From Pseudomonas sp. UYIF39 (lineage in GTDB: Bacteria; Pseudomonadota; Gammaproteobacteria; Pseudomonadales; Pseudomonadaceae), in NCBI RefSeq assembly GCF_029963765.1, contig NZ_JALBYU010000012.1, positions 109,896-173,895 of the forward strand: a stretch of DNA of 64,000 nt, written 5' to 3'. A model generated the notes under the pieces. It was not told where the DNA came from and searched no databases. It saw only the letters and a list, made by a program, of their open reading frames with translations. Below are positions 63,920 through 64,000 of the stretch, piece by piece; the first letter of the stretch is position 1, and each line of letters opens with the position of its first letter. Both the position numbers and the translations under genes were made by a program.

Positions 63920-64000
63920 CATCGCGAGCAAGCTCGCTCCCACAGGGACCTTGTGTACGCCAGCGATCCAATGTGGGAGCGCGCGTGCGCGCGCTGCGGC
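63920..64000. repeat. REP pair, right half cut by the window end
   Basis: CATCGCGAGCAAGCTCGCTC at 63920 and a facing GTGGGAGCGCGCGTGCGCGC copy at 63973 that has lost the usual centre and becomes GC-repetitive. Confidence 0.8.

Overview
The window is a Pseudomonas chromosome segment, most likely from the P. fluorescens group. The evidence is high GC, the gene order, the REP-type repeats (GTGGGAGCGAGCTTGCTCGCG and its complement) and an OAA-type lectin known from P. fluorescens. As I recall the P. aeruginosa PAO1 map, the backbone follows roughly PA4919-PA4961 (pncB-nadE-azu ... dnaB-rplI-rpsR-rpsF-rlmB-rnr ... purA-hisZ-hflCKX-hfq-miaA-mutL-amiB-tsaE-nnr-queG-orn-rsgA ... motBA-rhdA-psd-serB). 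Lineage-specific material is inserted at several points.

Layout. 1-1.7 kb: the 3' end of a sodium:alanine symporter and two small Pseudomonas-type hypothetical genes. 1.87-5.6 kb: NAD salvage (pncB, nadE), azurin, a LOG-family hydrolase and a small charged protein. 5.7-12.5 kb: a minus-strand three-gene operon combining two transglutaminase-like proteins, a DUF2126 domain, a circularly permuted ATP-grasp and an alpha-E domain, probably a poorly characterised peptide or amide-bond forming system. 12.9-22.6 kb: YgiQ-like radical SAM protein, dnaB, the rpsF-rpsR-DUF2232-rplI operon, rlmB and rnr. 22.7-25.9 kb: two identical tRNA-Leu(CAG) genes with near-identical promoters and terminators, then a ferric iron ABC transporter (binding protein and permease, no ATPase) behind a Fur-like palindrome. 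26-44.6 kb: a chemoreceptor, purA, hisZ, the hfq-hflXKC cluster, miaA/mutL/amiB/tsaE/nnr, queG, a TRIC-like channel, orn and rsgA.

44.6-52.9 kb is the main accessory island, inserted between rsgA and motB. It holds a small DUF3077-like gene behind a long leader that folds into an elaborate structure, and an orphan type VI secretion module: VgrG, a DUF4123 adaptor, an 897-residue VasX-like membrane effector with a MIX-type motif, and two paralogous membrane proteins that are probable immunity proteins. The start of the second immunity gene is fused to a 24-codon remnant of an effector 3' end. This shows the module evolved by repeated effector-tail/immunity recombination.

52.9-64 kb: motBA, an HDOD protein, rhodanese rhdA, psd, an OAA-type mannose-binding lectin, a degenerate-PilZ protein, serB and an AhpA/YtjB-like membrane protein. 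REP repeats, mostly inverted pairs, punctuate the 3' ends of genes throughout.
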